Source: Bacteroidaceae bacterium
Lineage (GTDB): Bacteria; Bacteroidota; Bacteroidia; Bacteroidales; Bacteroidaceae
Reading direction: 5' to 3'
Assembly (NCBI GenBank): GCA_902362595.1
Contig: CABIXF010000005.1
Coordinates: 74,847-138,846 of the forward strand
Length of the DNA stretch: 64,000 nucleotides
Part shown: piece after piece, positions 24,482 through 32,864 of the stretch
Layout: every line of letters begins with the position of its first letter
Position numbering within the stretch: the stretch's first letter is position 1
Position numbers and translations under genes: made by a program
The notes under the pieces: model-generated
Seen by the model: the letters and a program-made list of their open reading frames with translations, nothing else
The model's database searches: none
What the model was told of the DNA's origin: nothing

Positions 24482-24585
24482 GGGCAATTAGTTTAATGGT
24501 AGAATATCGACAGTTTCCATGTATTATTGTTTCTTTAAATTGTCTTGCTTTGTCGAAGGTACGGGTTCGAATCCCGTATTGCCCG
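24482..24585 (+). tRNA. tRNA-like RNA C with 40-nt anticodon loop
   Basis: Acceptor GGGCAAT (24482-24488) pairs perfectly with ATTGCCC (24578-24584), D-arm GTTTAATGGTAGAAT (24491-24505), anticodon stem TCGAC (24507-24511) with GTCGA (24552-24556), variable AGGT, and T-arm ACGGG-TTCGAAT-CCCGT (24561-24577). The loop between is 40 nt. Without 33 nt of it the body would be 71 nt, the same as RNA B. CCA is not encoded. A spurious open frame crosses this element. Confidence 0.72.
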
Positions 24586-24611
24586 CAACCCTTTATAAGT
24601 TATCCGTTACA

Positions 24612-24708
24612 AATCCGAAAGTAGGGCGAAGATAGCGCAGGTTTTATCCGCACGGCATCGGTTAGCCGTTGACTCTATCTGAAAGGTAACGCGAAATCGG
24701 AAAGGATT
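24612..24708 (+). ncRNA. Structured leader RNA before the zinc-finger gene
   Basis: Nested pairings: outer AATCC (24612-24616) with GGATT (24704-24708), AGATAG (24630-24635) with CTATCT (24675-24680), and hairpin ACGGC-ATCGGTTA-GCCGT (24652-24669). No coding frame. Followed within 15 nt by an intrinsic terminator and then a gene, the layout of an attenuator or riboswitch-like leader; no known family is recognised. Confidence 0.4.
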
Positions 24709-24721
24709 GATTGTGTGATGT

Positions 24722-24749
24722 GCCCCGGAGAATATGCTTCGGGGCTTTT
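24722..24749 (+). terminator. Intrinsic terminator / attenuator before the DUF3268-like gene
   Basis: GCCCCGGAG (24722-24730), loop AATATG, CTTCGGGGC (24737-24745), then TTTT. It ends 13 nt before the next start codon, so it may regulate read-through. Confidence 0.7.
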
Positions 24750-24762
24750 AATAGATAATTTT

Positions 24763-25185
24763 ATGGATGAAATACTTGCTGGTAAGATTTGCCCATACTG
24801 TGGTAAACCTACCGAATTTGTTGACAGCTCCGTAATATACGGACGTTCGTACGGTATGATTTATATATGCCGTGATTGCAGGGCTTATGTAGGAGTTCAT
24901 AAAGGAACAGACCAGGCATTAGGCCGTTTGGCAAATGCAGAACTAAGAGAGGCCAAGAAAGAAGCTCACTTCTATTTTGACCAGATAGCTAAGACAGACC
25001 TTATAAATAAGATTTGGAAGAAACATATCCCAAATACATCAAACAGGAATAAGGCTTACCTGTGGTTATCCATTCAATTAGGGATACCACACGAAATCTG
25101 TCACATAGGTATGTTCGATGTGAAGGATTGCAAACGTGTTGTTGAGTTGTGTAGACCTATCTGTGATACAAATGTTAAGGCGTAA
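24763..25185 (+). CDS. Zinc-finger protein (DUF3268-like)
   Basis: 140 residues from MDEILAGKICPYCGKPTEF (ATG 24763); a longer reading would begin inside the terminator. A four-Cys zinc ribbon is visible (CPYCG, then YICRDCRAYVG about 23 residues later), followed by HKGTDQALGRLANAELREAK, the signature I know from DUF3268 phage and element proteins. Role unknown; found beside recombination genes, as here before the Rad52-like gene. Confidence 0.75.
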   Translation: MDEILAGKICPYCGKPTEFVDSSVIYGRSYGMIYICRDCRAYVGVHKGTDQALGRLANAELREAKKEAHFYFDQIAKTDLINKIWKKHIPNTSNRNKAYLWLSIQLGIPHEICHIGMFDVKDCKRVVELCRPICDTNVKA

Positions 25186-25261
25186 AAATGGCGAAGTTTC
25201 TGTTTGCAAAACTTGACCATCTGAACTACCTTTACTGATGTAATGAACTAAAAGTCAAACC
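25185..25261 (+). promoter_or_regulatory. Repeated phage promoter, copy 1
   Basis: Shared upstream block AAAATGGCGAAGTTTCTG (25185-25202), -33 TTTG (25203-25206), 20-nt spacer, -7 TACCTTTA (25227-25234), and leader ACTAAAAGTCAAACC (25247-25261), 15 nt before the Rad52-like ATG. The block begins right at the stop codon of the preceding gene. Confidence 0.8.
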
Positions 25262-25276
25262 ATTAATACTTTAATT

Positions 25277-26080
25277 ATGGCTGAAAGAAAAGCTAAAACA
25301 GAAGTTCCTGAAAAAGATAATCAGGAAGAAAAACAGGAAGAAAAAGAAGTGCAACAGACACTTTCTGAAAAGGTTGGTAACATAAGAACCTTGAAAGCGA
25401 ACGAGATTGAATGTCGAATCGGTACAATCAATGAGAAAGGATGTACATTGTTGCTGTACAAGGATGCCCGTGTGGATATGAGGCTGCTTGATGAGGTGTT
25501 CGGCCCCATGAACTGGAAGAGAGACCACGAAGTAGTGAACGGAAATCTGTTCTGCACCATATCCATTTATGATGAACGTAAAAAGGAATGGGTGAGTAAA
25601 CAGGATGTCGGTACGGAATCTAATACCGAGAAGGAGAAAGGACAGGCTTCGGATGCTTTCAAACGTGCCGGATTCAACTGGGGGATTGGTCGAGAACTTT
25701 ACTCGGCACCTTTTATTTGGGTGAAACTTGAGCCAAGCGAAATCAGTAAGAGCACTTCGGGTAGATGTTCTACTTATACTAAGTTCTCTGTAAGCGAGAT
25801 TGAGTATGACGAGAACAGAGAGGTTAGTAAATGTATCATTGTGGACCACAATGGTGCTATAAGATACCAGTTCCCAAAGCCAAAGGAACAGAAATCTGAG
25901 CAGCCTCAACAAAATTCAAGCGTATTTTCCGGTAAACAGCTTCAGGAAGCGATTGATAAAGTAAGGGCATGTAAGAGTAGATCTGATATTAATGCTGTGT
26001 GGAAAAAATATACTGCAATGCAAAACAACCTTGAGTTCAAGAACGAGATTCAGAACATGTGTAAAAAATATCCCAAATGA
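25277..26080 (+). CDS. Rad52/Sak-like single-strand annealing protein
   Basis: 267 residues. A Lys/Glu-rich N terminus (about 1-33) is followed by the Rad52-type core, with VFGPMNWKRDHEVV and the family hallmark SNTEKEKGQASDAFKRAGFN then WGIGRELY. Such proteins anneal complementary single strands in phage recombination. The C-terminal part is Gln-rich and variable, probably binding SSB. It pairs with the exonuclease downstream (overlapping ATGA) and the SSB gene, a standard two-component recombination unit. Confidence 0.88.
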   Translation: MAERKAKTEVPEKDNQEEKQEEKEVQQTLSEKVGNIRTLKANEIECRIGTINEKGCTLLLYKDARVDMRLLDEVFGPMNWKRDHEVVNGNLFCTISIYDERKKEWVSKQDVGTESNTEKEKGQASDAFKRAGFNWGIGRELYSAPFIWVKLEPSEISKSTSGRCSTYTKFSVSEIEYDENREVSKCIIVDHNGAIRYQFPKPKEQKSEQPQQNSSVFSGKQLQEAIDKVRACKSRSDINAVWKKYTAMQNNLEFKNEIQNMCKKYPK

Positions 26081-27000
26081 TAGAATTAGTTAAGTCAAGT
26101 GTGGTTTTCAATGAAGAGAACCACACCTATTTCCTGGGCGACAAGCAGCTTTCAGGAATTACAGGAATGATTAAGAGACAGTTGTTCCCTGATAAGTATA
26201 GAGATGTTCCTAAGTTTGTGCTGGAAAAGGCTGCTGAGAGGGGCACAAAGGTCCATCATGATTGCCAGTTCGCAGATGTAACGGGATTTGAGCCAGAAAG
26301 CAATGAGGCACTTAATTACTTAATGATACGTACTGGTGCTGGTTATACAGCTCTTGATAATGAATACACAGTCTCTGATGAAGAGCACTTCGCTTCAAAT
26401 ATTGATTGTGTCTGGGAGAAGGATGGAACTATAGCACTTGCCGACATCAAGACAACGTATAAGCCGGATATTGAATACCTCGAATGGCAGTTGTCAATAT
26501 ATGCGTACCTGTTCGAAAAGCAGAATCCTGAGCTGAAGGTTTCTAAACTGTACGGTGTATGGCTTTACAATGAAAAGTCAGAGCTTATTCCACTTGTCCG
26601 GAAATCTGACGTGGAGGTCAAAAGGCTGTTGCAGTGTGAGATTGAGGGAACACGTTACCTTGATACTGAAACTGCACTTGAACACAAGCAGGATGAAGTA
26701 CAGCTATTGCCAAAGGACGTGATAAACAAATATCTTGAAGCTGTAGCGGAAGTTGAGAGAATACAGCCGTTCATTGACGGTTTCAAGGATTCGTTGAAAC
26801 GCGCAATGGTTGAACACGATGTCAAGTCGTGGGACACAGGTGTATTGAAAGCTACCATAACACCTGCAGGAATCAAAAAATCTTTCGACACTAAGAGGTT
26901 TCAATCTGAGCATCCCGAGTTGTATAAACAGTACATCAAGGAGACTGAAACTGCTGCATCTATAAGAATCACATTAAGAAAGGAGGAAGAAAATGCTTAA
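26077..27000 (+). CDS. PD-(D/E)XK exonuclease (RecE/Cas4-like)
   Basis: 307 residues. The nuclease core shows GTKVHHDCQ (conserved His), SNIDCVWEKDG, LADIKTTYKPD (the D-x-K catalytic strand, about 126-136) and WQLSIYAYLFE (the Q-x3-Y motif of recombination nucleases). It should resect double-strand ends to give 3' tails for the annealing protein encoded just upstream. The C-terminal third is helical. Confidence 0.85.
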   Translation: MIELVKSSVVFNEENHTYFLGDKQLSGITGMIKRQLFPDKYRDVPKFVLEKAAERGTKVHHDCQFADVTGFEPESNEALNYLMIRTGAGYTALDNEYTVSDEEHFASNIDCVWEKDGTIALADIKTTYKPDIEYLEWQLSIYAYLFEKQNPELKVSKLYGVWLYNEKSELIPLVRKSDVEVKRLLQCEIEGTRYLDTETALEHKQDEVQLLPKDVINKYLEAVAEVERIQPFIDGFKDSLKRAMVEHDVKSWDTGVLKATITPAGIKKSFDTKRFQSEHPELYKQYIKETETAASIRITLRKEEENA

Positions 27001-27400
27001 TAAGGTAATGCTGATAGGGCATCTTGGAAAGGACCCTGATGTAAGAACGCTTGATTCCGGAACAAAAGTCTGCCAGTTCACACTGGCAACGACGGAAAAG
27101 GGATACACGTTGCAGAATGGTACTCAGGTACCGGACAGGACAGAGTGGCACAATATTGTACTATGGAAGGGGCTTGCTGAGGTTGCAGGTAAATATCTTC
27201 ACAAGGGAGACAAGGTTTTTATCGAAGGTAAAATCAGATCCAGAAGTTATGAGGATAACAGTAAGGTGAAGAGATATATCACAGAGATATTCGCAGATAA
27301 CATGGAGATTCTTTCCACAACATCTAAGAGTGGTTCACAGAATAATGTTTTTGAAGCTCCATTACCATCAGAGACTCCAAGTGATGATTTACCGTTCTGA
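26993..27400 (+). CDS. ssb: Single-stranded DNA-binding protein
   Basis: 135 residues with the SSB OB-fold (MLNKVMLIGHLGKDPDVR; TEWHNIVLWKGLAEVAGKYL; IEGKIRSRSYED) and the conserved acidic tip DDLPF that recruits partner proteins. It overlaps the end of the exonuclease gene by 8 bp and belongs to the recombination operon. A purine-rich AGGAGG lies just upstream of its ATG. Confidence 0.95.
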   Translation: MLNKVMLIGHLGKDPDVRTLDSGTKVCQFTLATTEKGYTLQNGTQVPDRTEWHNIVLWKGLAEVAGKYLHKGDKVFIEGKIRSRSYEDNSKVKRYITEIFADNMEILSTTSKSGSQNNVFEAPLPSETPSDDLPF

Positions 27401-27402
27401 TT

Positions 27403-27858
27403 ATGGAAGCTACTATAATTAAGAAAGACGGTAAGGCCACCATGGACAAGGATTTCAACTTCATGCTAAGCCTTCTCCGTAATGGTGAATATACTCTTAC
27501 CATCAAGAGAAAGACTAAGCCCAGGACGCTGGACCAGAACGCACTCATGTGGATGTGGTTCAGGTGCGTGGGTGGTGCCTTGCGTGAGTTCACCGGTGAA
27601 GCGTACTGGAGTACAAAGGAAGGTGTGGAAACGATACATGACCTGTATTGTAAGAAATTCCTTACAAAGATGGTTGTTACCCCTAAAGGTGAAACAACGG
27701 AACTCGCAAGAGGTACAAAAGGTCTTAGCACTATGGAGATGTCACATTTCCTGGATGCTGTCAAGACTGATATAATGACTGAATACGGTATACAGCTACC
27801 GTTACCTACAGACAAGTATTATTCGGCATTTGCAGCCGAGTACGAAAACAAATATTAA
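27403..27858 (+). CDS. NinB-like recombination protein
   Basis: 151 residues with the NinB hallmark in KTKPRTLDQNALMWMWF (about 39-55) and a WST-K segment. Lambda NinB (Orf) is a recombination mediator that loads on SSB-coated single strands. Its place directly after ssb and the annealing protein fits. Assignment rests on the RTxDQNxxMW motif and context. Confidence 0.7.
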   Translation: MEATIIKKDGKATMDKDFNFMLSLLRNGEYTLTIKRKTKPRTLDQNALMWMWFRCVGGALREFTGEAYWSTKEGVETIHDLYCKKFLTKMVVTPKGETTELARGTKGLSTMEMSHFLDAVKTDIMTEYGIQLPLPTDKYYSAFAAEYENKY

Positions 27859-27859
27859 T

Positions 27860-28462
27860 ATGGCAATAATTAAAGATTACGAACCGGAAGAACTGAAGTT
27901 TGTTCTTCCGGAAGCAGTTCGGGAACAGTTTCCAATGGAACTGCAATTTGAGAACGCTGAGAGTGAGAAAGACATTCTGAAAGCAGTGAACGAACACTTC
28001 AATGCTTTGTTCCCTGAGAACGAGATGGCGCTTCGCTACATGGATGACGTGGAGAAATCGGACCTTCGTGGGAAATACTGCAAGCTTGTAGAGCAGGAGC
28101 TTCCTGAAGCTGAGAATGCTTTGCTGAACGCTAAGGAAGAGGCAAAACGTATCAAGACGGATGCTGAGGAAAGGTTGAATTCATTGAGCAAGCAGATTAA
28201 GGATTACGCTGCAAAAGTACAGGAAGGAACAGAGGAAAAGCAACTTCCGGCTACAAAGACTTTCCGCATAGCATTGAATGGATATTTCCTGTATTACTCA
28301 ATTCTTAACGGAAAGGTCGTGCTGGCCAAATCTGAAAAGATTCCATCCTACGACAAATCATCATTGTGGGCACAGGAAGACAAGAACCGTGTGGCAATGA
28401 TGGAGCTTTTCCAGCACCTGAGAGACCTTCTGATGAAGAGTTTGACAAGGAGCATGACATGA
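27860..28462 (+). CDS. Coiled-coil phage protein of unknown function
   Basis: 200 residues from MAIIKDYEPEELKFVLPEAV. The centre (about 80-130) is a charged coiled coil (LNAKEEAKRIKTDAEERLNS). The C terminus is uncertain: an alternative frame from about 28415 would replace the last ~15 residues with a very acidic tail ending at 28527, as if one T had been lost from a T-run. It lies in the recombination/replication operon. Confidence 0.65.
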   Translation: MAIIKDYEPEELKFVLPEAVREQFPMELQFENAESEKDILKAVNEHFNALFPENEMALRYMDDVEKSDLRGKYCKLVEQELPEAENALLNAKEEAKRIKTDAEERLNSLSKQIKDYAAKVQEGTEEKQLPATKTFRIALNGYFLYYSILNGKVVLAKSEKIPSYDKSSLWAQEDKNRVAMMELFQHLRDLLMKSLTRSMT

Positions 28463-28527
28463 TTCCGGACGATGAAGGTGAAGTGATGGGTGAAGATGAT
28501 TTCAATCAAGCTGTAGGAGATGAGTAG
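28459..28527 (+). CDS. Short acidic frame (22 aa), possibly the true tail of the preceding gene
   Basis: MIPDDEGEVMGEDDFNQAVG then DE and stop. Extending this frame leftward gives PAPERPSDEEFDKEHD, typical of an acidic C-terminal tail. It may be the displaced end of the 27860 gene or a separate micro-ORF overlapping its stop. Confidence 0.3.
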   Translation: MIPDDEGEVMGEDDFNQAVGDE

Positions 28528-28792
28528 ATTGCAGCATAAGCGTGGCCGCAAGTCCAATTATGCACATTCTCTTAACAACCCATATTGGGAAAAGGTTGCA
28601 AGAGAGGTGAGGTTAAGGGATGGGCATAAGTGCATGATTTGCGGCGCACGCTATCCTTTGGAAGTGCATCACAAGACATATAAGATAAATGGCGTTTCAA
28701 TTGTAGGAAAGGAACTTGAGCACCTTGATTGCCTTGTTACTCTATGTGCTTCCTGCCACGAAAAAGTTCATAAAGGAATAATCAGATTATGA
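28520..28792 (+). CDS. HNH endonuclease
   Basis: 90 residues with a complete small HNH module: CMICGARYPLEVHHKTY (zinc Cys pair plus the HH of the ββα-metal site) and LCASCHEKVHKG (second Cys pair and final His). It overlaps the flanking frames slightly. HNH proteins here may act in DNA processing or be homing enzymes; the neighbouring gene carries an intein with a different (LAGLIDADG) nuclease. Confidence 0.85.
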   Translation: MSRLQHKRGRKSNYAHSLNNPYWEKVAREVRLRDGHKCMICGARYPLEVHHKTYKINGVSIVGKELEHLDCLVTLCASCHEKVHKGIIRL

Positions 28793-30985
28793 AGTTTCAA
28801 TTAAGAGATTACCAGCAGAATGCAAGTAACGCAGCAATTGCACATTACAAGCTGAAGAATGGAAAGAATTACCTGATGGTGTTGCCTACCGGCTGTCATG
28901 CAAAAGGAACTAAAATTCTTATGTATGACGGTTCTATGAAGAATGTTGAGGACATAAAGGTAGGAGATTGCCTTGTAGGAGATGACGGAAAAAAAACGTA
29001 CTGTGCTTGAGCTTCATAGAGGTATTGACAAACTTTATGAGATTAAGCCAATAAAGGGTAAGACATTTATTGTAAACGGAGGTCATATACTGTCCCTTTA
29101 CAAAACGAATGAAGGGAAGAATCATCCTTCTTGTATGTCAAGAATAGATGAAATATCAGTAGAAGAATACATCACGAAGAGTAATAATTATAAACATCTC
29201 CATAAACTGAGAAGAGTGAAATTCGTAGATTTTGGGAATGAGGAAATAAAGGTTTTTGAACCTTACTTTCTTGGATTGTATCTTGGTGACGGCACTTCGA
29301 CAAATGGAATAAGCATTACGTCACAACGTAAGGAAGTTGAGGAATATTTGTACTCATTTGCAGCAAAGCATAATGTAAAGGTAAGGAAAGCGACAAAGCC
29401 TGACAACCTTGCGTCATCTTATTGCTTTTCTAATATTAGAGTGAGCAGGATGACCCCCAATCCTATAAAATTGGTTTTGGAAAGTCTTGGTCTATCAGGA
29501 TTGACATCTGCTTTTAAGTTTATACCGATGGACTACAAGACAGCTTCCAAATCTGACAGATTAGAACTCCTTGCAGGGTTGCTTGATACAGATTCTTACT
29601 ACGATAAGGATAGAAACATGTATGAATATTGCACTAAATCCGAAAGGCTTGCTGACGATATTGCATTCCTCTGTCGTTCGCTTGGTTTTTACTGCGGAGA
29701 TAAATCAATTAAGATAGTAAACGGTGAAACATATTACCGAATGACGATAACAGGAGAGCTTGATATTATCCCGACAAAAGTTAAAATCAGGAAAGGGAAA
29801 CCTCGCTTACAAAAGAAGAGTGTTCTTGTTACAGGATTTTCCGTTCATTACATAGGTAATGGTGAATATTACGGATTTACCATAGATGGAAACCATTTAT
29901 ATTGTGATGGTCAGTTTTTCATTCATCATAACAGTGGAAAAAGCCTCATCATAGCTGACATAGCAGCAAGGCTGAATGAACCGTTGCTGGTGTTCCAACC
30001 TAACAAGGAAATACTTGAGCAGAACTTCGCAAAGTTGCAGACATATGGAATCTTTGATGCCGGATGCTATTCAGCCTCTGTAAAAAGAAAGGATATAAAC
30101 AGGATTACTTTTGCTACTATCGGTAGCGTATATAATCACATGGAAGATTTCAAGCATTTCAAGTATATATTAATAGATGAATGCCATTTGGTTAATCCGT
30201 CACAGGGAATGTATTCAGATTTCTTCGCTGCAGCAGAGAGGCGTATAATCGGACTTACTGCTACTCCATATAGATTGTGTAGTACGATGAACGGTTCGAT
30301 GCTTAAATTTCTTACACGCACACGACCGAGAGTTTTCAGTGACGTAATCTATTATTGTCAGGTCAGTGAACTACTTGCAAGAGGTTTTCTTACCAAACTG
30401 AAATATTACGACCTGACAAAAATAGAACTTGTGAATGTCAGAAGAAATTCAACCGGTGCGGACTTCGATGACGCGAGTCTTTCAAAGGAATTTGAACGTG
30501 TGGACCTGTATGGATACCTGATAAGCATGGTAAGAAGGCTGCTGGCTCCTAAGAGTGGAATACCGAGACGTGGAATACTGGTGTTCACGAGGTTTGTAAA
30601 GGAGGCTGAAATGCTAACCCATGAGATACCTTGTAGCGCTGTGGTCAGCGGAACTACCCCTAAAAAGGAACGTGAACGGATTTTGGCAGACTTCAAGTCC
30701 GGAAAGATAAAGGTTGTTGCCAATTGCGGTGTACTCACTACAGGATTTGATTATCCGGAGCTGGATACAATCGTTCTTTGCCGGCCTACGATGTCACTTG
30801 CATTGTACTACCAGATGGTAGGTCGTGTTATACGGCCATATCCAGGGAAGGAAGGATGGGTCGTTGATTTGTGCGGAAATATAAAGACTTTCGGTAAGGT
30901 GGAGGACTTGAGGATTGAGCAGCCGGAGAGAGGAAAGTGGATGGTCAAGACGAACGGTAAACAATTAACCAATGTAATACTATAG
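28789..30985 (+). CDS. SF2 DNA helicase interrupted by an intein, with an A8 frameshift
   Basis: The host protein is an SF2 helicase (about 385 residues after splicing): Walker A VLPTG|SGKS split by the intein, DECH box (ILIDECH), GLTATPYR, and motif VI QMVGRVIRPY. It resembles phage UvsW/restriction-type helicases. The frame is broken at a run of eight A (28989-28996) inside the intein; with seven A the reading continues GDDGKKRTVLEL and everything is in frame. So it is either a real off-state, a transcriptional-slippage site, or a sequencing error. Without correction only 73 N-terminal residues are made, and a separate frame starts at 28982. Confidence 0.85.
28894..29932 (+). mobile_element. 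Intein with LAGLIDADG homing endonuclease
   Basis: About 346 residues once the A8 frameshift is corrected. It starts at Cys (CHAKGTKILMYDGSM) and has block B (GKTFIVNGGHILSL), two LAGLIDADG motifs (FLGLYLGDGT and LLAGLLDTDS), block F (YYGFTIDGNHLYC) and ends HHN before Ser of the extein. The insertion point, between PTG and SGKS of Walker A, is a classic intein site. Both catalytic ends are intact, so splicing chemistry looks functional. Confidence 0.88.
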
Positions 30986-30988
30986 CCT

Positions 30989-31342
30989 ATGTATGTAATA
31001 AGAGGACAGATACCAAGTAAGAGTAACTGTTATAAGATAGTGAATGTAAATGGTCATGCAAAGCTGGCCAAACAGAAGGTTCTTACTGAATATGAAAAGA
31101 ATTTCTATATTCAGTGTCCGGAACGTGGGAGGATGGTCAAAGGATATTTCAAGCTGAAAGCCAAGATATATTATTCAAGTAACCGTCCGGATCTGGACAA
31201 TTCTCTTAAGATTCTTCTTGACTGCCTGCAACAGACCAAGACGATTGATAATGACAGATATTGTGTTCAAATAGACATTCAGAAATTCATCGACAAGAAG
31301 GAGCCACGGATTGAATATGAGGTAATGCCGATAGAGTTCTGA
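30989..31342 (+). CDS. RusA-like Holliday-junction resolvase
   Basis: 117 residues. The RusA signature is visible in SNRPDLDNSLKILLDCLQ (catalytic Asp pair, about 66-83) and IDNDRYC. It should cleave four-way junctions in phage recombination and replication. It lies immediately after the helicase gene and before the replication gene. Confidence 0.88.
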   Translation: MYVIRGQIPSKSNCYKIVNVNGHAKLAKQKVLTEYEKNFYIQCPERGRMVKGYFKLKAKIYYSSNRPDLDNSLKILLDCLQQTKTIDNDRYCVQIDIQKFIDKKEPRIEYEVMPIEF

Positions 31343-31357
31343 AAGTAGGAGGTACTT

Positions 31358-32272
31358 ATGGCCAGACCAAACAAACAGGGGATTGATTATTTCCCATTTG
31401 ATGTTGATTTTTTCTCAGACATAAAAATCAGGAAGATTGCAAGGGCATGCGGTTCACAGGCTACTTCCATACTAATCTGCCTGCTGTGTAATATCTACAA
31501 GGATAAAGGGTATTACATTTTGTGGGATGAAGATTTGCCTTTTGTTATTGCTGACACAGTTGGGGTTTCCGAGGGCGCTGTTAAGGAAGTTATATTGAAG
31601 GCTCTGCAAGTTGATTTTTTTGACCAGGACATATATAATAAGCATAACGTACTTACCTCGTTAGGTATTCAGAAGCGATTCAAGTCCGCGGTTTACAAGA
31701 GGGAAAAGATTGAGTACATTGAAGAATATATGGTTTCCGATGTAAGAAAAATAGTTTCTGACATCAAAAACCAAGTTTCTGACGTCAGAAGTACACAAAG
31801 TAAAGTAAAGAAAAGTAGAGTAAAGAAAAGTAAAGAAAATGATAAAGAAATATCTCCTGAAGGAGATACAAAGAAAGACGAGCTTTCTTTGAAGCCTCAT
31901 CCGCAAATAGAACATGTTGATTTTGTCAAATTGCAGGAATACTTCAATACTACTTTCAACGGTAAATTGTCAGTGGTCATGAACATGACCGAAGCAAGGC
32001 GCAAGGCTGTCAAGGCAAGAATAGCCCAGTACGACAAGGAAACTGTATTCACCGTATTGAAGAAGGTGGCTGCCAGTCCATTTCTTTTAGGGTGTAACGA
32101 CAGAAACTGGAAGTGCGATTTTGACTGGATTTTCAAGGCTGGAAACTTCACTAAGATTTTGGAGGGTAATTATGACGAAAAACGAAATAACAATACGGCA
32201 GGAGGCAGAAAGGAATCAGTTAGCCGTCTTAAAGGCCTCGCCGAAGCAATACTTACAGATTCTGAAACCTAA
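31358..32272 (+). CDS. Replication-initiation-type protein (Lin1244/DUF4373-like N terminus)
   Basis: 304 residues. The N-terminal domain (about 5-110) begins GIDYFPFDVDFFSDIKIRKI and includes SILICLLCNIYKDKGYYI and a winged-helix-like GVSEGAVKEVI. This is the Lin1244/Lin1753 (DUF4373) type used in Bacteroidetes phage replication genes. A Ser/Lys-rich linker (KSRVKKSKEN) joins a C-terminal domain with FDWIFKAGNFTKILEG, typical of phage O-like proteins. Probably loads the host helicase at the phage origin. Confidence 0.75.
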   Translation: MARPNKQGIDYFPFDVDFFSDIKIRKIARACGSQATSILICLLCNIYKDKGYYILWDEDLPFVIADTVGVSEGAVKEVILKALQVDFFDQDIYNKHNVLTSLGIQKRFKSAVYKREKIEYIEEYMVSDVRKIVSDIKNQVSDVRSTQSKVKKSRVKKSKENDKEISPEGDTKKDELSLKPHPQIEHVDFVKLQEYFNTTFNGKLSVVMNMTEARRKAVKARIAQYDKETVFTVLKKVAASPFLLGCNDRNWKCDFDWIFKAGNFTKILEGNYDEKRNNNTAGGRKESVSRLKGLAEAILTDSET

Positions 32273-32864
32273 GAGTATCGATGATGTTTTTGCATCCTCA
32301 GTGCCTGCACTTGTAACAGTTGCCATGGAATTCGGAGAAAACCATGCACGTGCAATTGTCGTGATATTGCTGTCGGAGGTTGTGGATTTCTTCAATGCGT
32401 CAAATACAATGAATGATTCACAGGTAGCCATTACAACTGATTTAATTATCGAGGAATATCCGTATTTCAAGATTGATGATTTGAAGTTGGCTTTCCGAAA
32501 TGCTATGAAGGGTAGATACGGAGAGATATATAATCGTCTGGATGGCTCTGTTATCATGGGGTGGCTGAATCAATATAATCGTGAGAGATGCGCTAAGGCT
32601 GACGTAATATCGTACAATGAGCATAAGGTAAGGGTTCAGGAAGAATCTGGGTTGTATTATGATGATTACCGAAAACAATTAAAGGTTCTGGCATCACATG
32701 GAGACAAGAGTGCACAGGAAGCGCTCCGTAGATCTGATGATATACTTTCCTTCATGAAAGAAAAGAAAATGGAGAAACAGAAAAAGATACTTGAAGAGTA
32801 TGAGCGGAAACGTAACGAAATTCGAAATCAAGTTCAACAAAAAGGGGTACCTGAAAAAAGATGA
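32172..32864 (+). CDS. Phage protein of unknown function (possibly DUF6633-like)
   Basis: 230 residues from MTKNEITIRQEAERNQL (ATG 32172), overlapping the end of the replication gene by 101 bp in another frame. The conserved core reads EYPYFKIDDLKLAFRNAMKG then YNRLDGSVIMGWLNQYNRER, a pattern known from Bacteroidetes phages and elements. The C terminus is a basic coiled coil (KEKKMEKQKKILEEYERKR). Likely a replication accessory such as a helicase-loader partner. Confidence 0.65.
   Translation: MTKNEITIRQEAERNQLAVLKASPKQYLQILKPKSIDDVFASSVPALVTVAMEFGENHARAIVVILLSEVVDFFNASNTMNDSQVAITTDLIIEEYPYFKIDDLKLAFRNAMKGRYGEIYNRLDGSVIMGWLNQYNRERCAKADVISYNEHKVRVQEESGLYYDDYRKQLKVLASHGDKSAQEALRRSDDILSFMKEKKMEKQKKILEEYERKRNEIRNQVQQKGVPEKR

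Noticed and set aside
22667..24585. Calling the three tRNA-like RNAs ordinary tRNAs with definite anticodons
   Set aside because: Loops of 23-40 nt leave no canonical position 33-37; any anticodon choice would be arbitrary.
24439..24624. 61-codon plus-strand frame spanning tRNA-like RNA C
   Set aside because: The region is explained by the cloverleaf; the frame has no start context and reads through all arms.
25271..25912. 213-codon minus-strand frame opposite the Rad52-like gene
   Set aside because: Antisense shadow of a clear Rad52-like coding sequence; composition (Leu/Phe/Ser-rich) is typical of a mirrored frame and it has no promoter.
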